DNA from: Eudromia elegans
Lineage: Eukaryota; Chordata; Aves; Tinamiformes; Tinamidae
DNA: 64,000 nucleotides
Assembly: GCA_003342815.1 (NCBI GenBank)
Contig: PTEX01000119.1
Span: 2,372,242 to 2,436,241, forward strand
Reading direction: 5' to 3'
Part shown: piece after piece, positions 63,765 to 64,000 of the stretch
Layout of the letters: every line of letters begins with the position of its first letter
How positions within the stretch are numbered: the first letter of the stretch is position 1
Notes under the pieces: model-generated
Databases searched by the model: none
Told to the model about the DNA's origin: nothing
The model's input: only the letters and a program-made list of their open reading frames with translations
Program-made: the position numbers and the translations under genes

Positions 63765-64000
63765 TGTCACGGAACGAGCGGTGAGGGAGTGAGCGACAAA
63801 ATGCACTTCACTCGGGTGAAATTGATAATGGTAGATTTATTGATAGAACAATGATTTTGCGAGGTATGGCAAGGGCACTTTCGATTATTTACCGTATGGA
63901 GGTTCAGAATTATTTGGGAAGCCCTCCCGTTGGGTCACGAGGTTCAGATCAGACGGATCTGATCTTAGTCCCAGACCTGGTCAACGGTTTTTATCTAAGG
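63765..64000 (-). mobile_element. ERV LTR, TGTCACGG type, cut by the window edge
   Basis: Starts TGTCACGGAACGAGCGG at 63765 and runs off the window. It aligns by eye with 27825-28125 through several ordered blocks, for example ATGCACTTCACTC, TTTATTGATA and CTTAGTCCCAGA. TTTATTGATA near 63836-63845 is the complement of an AATAAA signal, so the LTR is minus-strand and its 3' terminus is at 63765. It looks less decayed than the 27825 copy. Whether viral internal sequence follows beyond 64000 cannot be seen. Confidence 0.7.

Overview
The window looks like non-coding nuclear DNA from a bird. The evidence is a set of CR1 LINE retrotransposons whose 3' ends carry the avian CR1 signature: short ATTCTRTG octamers, no poly-A tail, and a conserved 3' UTR. 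There are also three endogenous-retrovirus-type LTR sequences. The rest is A+T-rich with short microsatellites. I found no host protein-coding gene, rRNA, tRNA or CRISPR array that I can support. The species and chromosome cannot be fixed by eye.

Layout. Positions 81-1395 hold an old plus-strand CR1 that contains a younger nested CR1 3' end (420-643) and an inserted 104-bp block (961-1064). An identical copy of that block lies at 4211-4314, against the 5' end of a younger minus-strand CR1 (2553-4210). That CR1 keeps a 512-codon open frame through the whole reverse transcriptase domain. Positions 9285-11885 hold a decayed plus-strand CR1 with endonuclease and RT remains but no 3' end. Positions 14224-16342 hold a minus-strand CR1 split by a 731-bp solo LTR (15029-15759) with TG...CA ends and a 6-bp target duplication. 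Positions 18298-20048 hold another decayed plus-strand CR1. These elements fill roughly 9.4 kb of the first 20 kb.

From 20 kb to the end transposons are sparse. I see three CR1 3' remnants (23746-23970, 34118-34352, 53378-53857), a compact LTR with a six-unit 12-bp tandem array (53881-54219), and two related minus-strand LTR pieces that share a TGTCACGG end (27825-28125 and 63765 to the window edge). Between them is A+T-rich single-copy-looking DNA with microsatellites, small tandem duplications and a few stretches that could be conserved non-coding elements.

The window records layered retroelement insertion rather than genes acting together: CR1 in CR1, LTR in CR1, and LTR beside CR1. I did not find a convincing new biological system. 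The points most worth checking are the identical 104-bp duplication, the precisely delimited solo LTR, and the 12-bp array in the U3 of the compact LTR.
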